Shown here: in pieces, positions 60,620 through 64,000 of the stretch | How positions within the stretch are numbered: the first letter of the stretch is position 1 | Layout of the letters: every line of letters starts with the position of its first letter | Assembly (NCBI GenBank): GCA_964594065.1 | Contig: CAZQKX010000004.1 | Location: forward strand, 33,277-97,276 | DNA from: 4572-13 sp964594065 | GTDB lineage: Bacteria; Planctomycetota; Phycisphaerae; Sedimentisphaerales; Anaerohalosphaeraceae | Length of the DNA stretch: 64,000 bases | Direction: 5' to 3' | Position numbers and translations under genes: made by a program | The notes under the pieces: generated by a model | What the model saw: the letters and a program-made list of their open reading frames with translations, nothing else | Database searches by the model: none | Told to the model about the DNA's origin: nothing

Positions 60620-62357
60620 CGGTTTTCTTACAGAATAAAACCACCGTCTCCAATAACATCCAGATGGCCAGCAAAAAGACGATCCCGCCAAAAATGCTTA
60701 ACAGGTGATTTTGCTCTTTGATGAATTTTATTTCATTCAACACCATGGCCCAGCCGGTTATTGAAAGCATGATCAGACAGGGAATGCCGGAAAAAATATA
60801 TTTGGCTCCGCCTTTTTTCTTTAGATACATTGTGACAACCAGCAGGGTCAATGCCGCCATTAACTGATTGACCGTACCAAATAGCGGCCATAGTTTCAAC
60901 GCACCGGCGGCATTGGTGCCAAAAGTGACCTTGCCTTCGGAGGTATTGATAAACGCCAGCGCTGCGGCTGAGACCACTGCGATCGATGTTGCGGCCCAGC
61001 GATTCGATAGTTTGGGCATACGGAAATCCTCTGCCAACTCACTGACGACGTATCGTTGGATACGGACGGCTGTGTCCAGTGTTGTCCCGGCGAACGATGA
61101 GATGAACACGCCCATGATCGCGAATCCGAGTGTTTGCGGAATCCCCAGTGAGCTCATGATATTCGAAGCGCCGACCACGACCGGCTGAAGCTTGTCGCCT
61201 AATGTTTTGCCCCCGGTCCATGCATCGTAAAATCCCTGCCAGACTTCGGGGCCGTGTGCACCCTCGAAGTTCATGCCCAGACCTGCGGCGATACAGATAA
61301 TAACCAAAACACCCAGAGCCCCCTCGGTGAGCATAGAGCCGTATCCGACAAACAGGGCGTCCGGTTCTTTGGCGATTTGCTTGGTGCTGGTTCCGCCGGC
61401 AACCAGCGAATGGAATCCGCTGATCGCCCCGCAGGCGATTGTCACAAACATCATCGGCAAAAGTGGCGGGACATCCGGGCCGACATCATTGATGGCCGGT
61501 GCGGTGATCGAGAAATTCTCTCCACCGACAAACGCGGAAACAGTCACACCGACAACCAACAGCGCCATCATAATGAATAATTGCCAGGCATTGATATAAT
61601 CACGCGGCTGAAGCAGTGTTGTGACCGGCAGCGTCGAAGCGATCCATGCATAGATGAGCAATAGGATCGTCCACACCCCTGCCGGCTTAATGAACCAGGT
61701 ATCCGGAAAGCTGCAAAGCCCGGGATGCAGGTGTTCCAGCCAGGCACCAAGAACGACACAGGCATACATGGCCCCAACGGCCCCGATCGTTGCCAGGGCT
61801 ACATTGGCACTTTTTTTATAGATCGCCCAGCCCAGAAGTATCGCAATGGGTACTTCCAGCCAGACGGCGATGACGGATTCGGGATAGATCCTGAAAACGG
61901 TTGCGATGACCAATCCGAAAATGGCGATGATCAGCAGTAACGCGAAGAACACGATGATAAAGAAGATCAGGCGGACGCGTTTATTAATATAACGCGCGGC
62001 AATCTCAGCGATGCTTTTACCTTCGTTGCGCAGCGAGATGACTAATGCGCCGAAATCGTGAACGGCCCCCATGAAGATACAGCCCAGCGTGACCCACAAA
62101 ATAGCGGGCACCCATCCCCAGATGATCCCAATAGCCGGCCCGACGATCGGTCCGGTACCGGCGATGGAGGTGAAATGATGGCCGAAGATGATCCCTTTTC
62201 GAGTCGGCACAAAGTCAACGCCGTCATTGCGCTCTTTGCTTGGGACAGAGGCGTCGGGGCGGAGCTTAAAGATTTTCTTTGCCAGAAATTTTCCGTAGGT
62301 GTGATAGGCGAGCAAATACCCGCCAAAGCAGACAACCATTAGTAATAAGGCATCCAT
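60579..62357 (-). CDS. cstA: Carbon starvation protein CstA
   Basis: 592 residues with about 16 membrane segments. Family blocks include FVPTRKGIIFGHHFTSIAGTGPIVGPAIG, LPVTTLLQPRDYINAWQLF and SFAGTTLDTAVRIQRY. CstA proteins import pyruvate or peptides under starvation. AAGGAG precedes the ATG, and a clear promoter lies at 62502-62530. Its 3' end overlaps cdaR by 41 bp on the opposite strand. Confidence 0.95.
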   Translation of the reverse strand: MDALLLMVVCFGGYLLAYHTYGKFLAKKIFKLRPDASVPSKERNDGVDFVPTRKGIIFGHHFTSIAGTGPIVGPAIGIIWGWVPAILWVTLGCIFMGAVHDFGALVISLRNEGKSIAEIAARYINKRVRLIFFIIVFFALLLIIAIFGLVIATVFRIYPESVIAVWLEVPIAILLGWAIYKKSANVALATIGAVGAMYACVVLGAWLEHLHPGLCSFPDTWFIKPAGVWTILLLIYAWIASTLPVTTLLQPRDYINAWQLFIMMALLVVGVTVSAFVGGENFSITAPAINDVGPDVPPLLPMMFVTIACGAISGFHSLVAGGTSTKQIAKEPDALFVGYGSMLTEGALGVLVIICIAAGLGMNFEGAHGPEVWQGFYDAWTGGKTLGDKLQPVVVGASNIMSSLGIPQTLGFAIMGVFISSFAGTTLDTAVRIQRYVVSELAEDFRMPKLSNRWAATSIAVVSAAALAFINTSEGKVTFGTNAAGALKLWPLFGTVNQLMAALTLLVVTMYLKKKGGAKYIFSGIPCLIMLSITGWAMVLNEIKFIKEQNHLLSIFGGIVFLLAIWMLLETVVLFCKKTATDLPEQPSLESV

Positions 62358-62501
62358 GCTATCTCTCCTTGTAAAAATATGAGTCGTCGAGGCCGCCAGT
62401 CGTTATTGATAAACAAGACGTCTTGACAGTTGTCCCGCCGGACAATATGATGCAGGATATCCGGTACGACTATGCAAGTTGTTTTTCGCATAATAAAACC
62501 A

Positions 62502-62530
62502 AAAATATGACTAAGATCAGGCAATGTCAA
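62502..62530 (-). promoter_or_regulatory. Promoter of cstA
   Basis: On the reverse strand, TTGACA (62525-62530) and TATTTT (62502-62507) are 17 bp apart, giving a leader of about 138 nt before the cstA ATG. Confidence 0.65.
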
Positions 62531-62612
62531 TAAAAAAATAAGCGACTGCCCCCGGCATTTTAACGTGTGGGGACAACTTTATCATTCTCAAAGCAACAGG
62601 AAGGGCATACTT

Positions 62613-64000
62613 ATGAAAAAACGACTCTGGAAGCGATTAATCATGTCATGTTTCGTGTTATGCATGCATTCATTTTCAGAAGATTTATCTGCTGCGGCCG
62701 AAAACGAAGAAAAGCTGGTTGTTGACCTGAGTGGATATGACTGGCTTATGGAAGGGGTCCTGCCTGGTGAAGGTGTAAAAAAGAACTTCCATATTATCAG
62801 GCCCGACCACGGAATAGCGAGTGTTCCGGGCGATGTTTATACGGACTTGTGGAGGGTTGGACGAATCGATGATCCGCATTTTGGCCGAAACAGTCAAAAA
62901 GCAAAATGGGTGATGGATTATGAGTGGTGGTACTTTAAAGAGTTTGATCTGCCCAATGAGATGAAAGGCCGGCAAATCCGTGTTATTTTTGAAGGTGTGG
63001 ACTATGCCTGTGATGTTTGGCTTAATGGCAAGTTTCTTGGAACCCACGAAGGAATGTTTTCTGAGTTTGATTTTGATGTAACAAAACGAGTGCAGTTTCC
63101 TACAGAACGTGAGCCGGCATGGAGAAATACACTGTCTGTGAGGCTTCATCCTGCACCGCGGACAATGGCTTATGTTTCCGGCAGGAAGTATCGTTGGAAC
63201 GGGCTCGATTATAACCACAATGTTGTGCCAATGGGAATATGGCGTCCTGTCAAGATAGAGGCTACCGGAAAAGTAAGAATCGATGATACCTATATAGAAC
63301 CAAAGGTCAATAGTGATGGCTCTGCTAAACTTAATGTGAAAGTAGAGCTTTTCAGTGAATCACGAAGATCGAAGAATGTCGAATTGAATATCAATGTTTT
63401 TGGTGCGAACTTCGAGTCTGAAACGCATACCCTTCATGTCACAAAGAAAGTCAAAGCCGGGGTGAATGTCTTTGATATTCCCGTCATTATCGAAAATCCA
63501 AAACTATGGTGGCCCTGGGATATGGGCGACCAGAACCTTTATTATGCGGACGTCAGTGTCCGTGACAGTAAAGCAGGTTTTCAGGATCGTGAAAAAACGC
63601 GCTTTGCTATCCGCGATTTCAAAATGGCGATGAACCCGGGGTGGACCAAAGAGCAGGTTGAATATCCGTGGACAGCAATGATCAACGGGCAGCGCCACTA
63701 TATGCGTTCAGGTACTTGGGGAGGCCCGCCGGATTTCTTCGTCGGAAGGGCGTATAAAAATAAATATCGCGAATATGTGCGGCTTGCCAAGGAAGCAAAT
63801 ATTAACAACCTTCGGATTTTCGGCTGGCATCCGCCGGAGATACCGTTGTTCTATGAGTTGTGTGATGAAGAAGGGATTACCGTTTGGCAGGACTTGGTCC
63901 CGATCAGTGATTATCCATTGCTGCGCACCCAGGAATTCAAGGATGCTGTGTTTGCTGAGGCACTGGCTATGCTCAAACGACTGCGCAACCATCCCTGCAT
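62613..64000 (+). CDS. GH2 beta-mannosidase-like enzyme, 5' part
   Basis: The frame is open from ATG 62613 (AGGAAGGG upstream) to the window edge, 462 codons. A weak signal peptide is followed by the GH2 sugar-binding domain (about 35-190: GYDWLMEGVLPGEG, EWWYFKEFDLP, CDVWLNGKFLGTHEG). The immunoglobulin-like domain comes next (about 210-330), with PKLWWPWDMGDQNLYYADV. The start of the TIM barrel (ANINNLRIFGWHPPEIPLFYELCDEEGITVWQDL) ends at RNHPC, just before the expected catalytic NE. The overall order fits beta-mannosidases and exo-beta-glucosaminidases, retaining hydrolases. The active-site residues lie outside the window. Confidence 0.85.
   Translation, partial: MKKRLWKRLIMSCFVLCMHSFSEDLSAAAENEEKLVVDLSGYDWLMEGVLPGEGVKKNFHIIRPDHGIASVPGDVYTDLWRVGRIDDPHFGRNSQKAKWVMDYEWWYFKEFDLPNEMKGRQIRVIFEGVDYACDVWLNGKFLGTHEGMFSEFDFDVTKRVQFPTEREPAWRNTLSVRLHPAPRTMAYVSGRKYRWNGLDYNHNVVPMGIWRPVKIEATGKVRIDDTYIEPKVNSDGSAKLNVKVELFSESRRSKNVELNINVFGANFESETHTLHVTKKVKAGVNVFDIPVIIENPKLWWPWDMGDQNLYYADVSVRDSKAGFQDREKTRFAIRDFKMAMNPGWTKEQVEYPWTAMINGQRHYMRSGTWGGPPDFFVGRAYKNKYREYVRLAKEANINNLRIFGWHPPEIPLFYELCDEEGITVWQDLVPISDYPLLRTQEFKDAVFAEALAMLKRLRNHPC

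Noticed and set aside
1..64000. CRISPR arrays, prophage or insertion sequences
   Set aside because: No regularly spaced repeats, transposase, integrase or phage structural genes were recognised anywhere in the window.

Overview
The window looks like a chromosome segment of a marine, Gram-negative planctomycete, most likely class Phycisphaerae (Sedimentisphaerales-like). The signs are secreted polysaccharide-degrading enzymes ending in short planctomycete-type dockerin tails, prepilin-like proteins with an H-x9-DG-like end, Tat-exported Gfo/Idh/MocA oxidoreductases, a PEP-CTERM remnant, a GEVED-domain protein, and a full outer-membrane/lipid A gene set. This assignment is inferred from gene content. 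No rRNA gene is present.

Left part (1-13 kb): a same-strand run of secreted proteins holds a GH86-type agarase/porphyranase and two right-handed beta-helix proteins, plus the 3' end of a fourth gene. They share interchangeable parts (CBM6, dockerin, N-terminal beta-helix cap, C-terminal domain). Reverse-strand genes follow: a Tat-exported oxidoreductase and an amino-acid permease fused to universal stress domains, preceded by an overlapping 52-residue membrane microprotein. From 13 to 18 kb come a prepilin-like gene and a three-gene sugar-acid type operon (GntP permease, zinc alcohol dehydrogenase, Gfo/Idh/MocA dehydrogenase).

Middle part (18-33 kb): central metabolism (class I aldolase, pyruvate phosphate dikinase, DAHP synthase), cardiolipin synthase, a coupled small-protein/nucleotidyltransferase pair, two prepilin-like paralogues, a secreted GH16 enzyme, a LysM lipoprotein, mnmA carrying an in-frame palindromic repeat, and a 1037-residue secreted ankyrin protein.

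33-47.5 kb, reverse strand: a long gene supercluster runs tRNA-Gln, glmU, prs, rplY, pth, rpsF, ssb, rpsR, rplI, dnaB, bamA, ompH, lpxD, lpxC-fabZ fusion, lpxA and a GnnA-like oxidoreductase. It links translation and replication genes to beta-barrel assembly and lipid A synthesis.

Right part (47.5-64 kb): a truncated PEP-CTERM gene, a GEVED/dockerin secreted protein, a TPR lipoprotein, the dnaN-dciA-gyrB replication block without dnaA, an ABC-F ATPase, a lipoprotein-cdaA-cdaR unit for cyclic di-AMP whose cyclase has an altered DGA motif, CstA, and the 5' end of a GH2 beta-mannosidase-like gene cut by the window edge. Several promoters with TTGACA-like and TATAAT-like hexamers 16-18 bp apart can be read directly. 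No insertion sequence, prophage or CRISPR array was seen.
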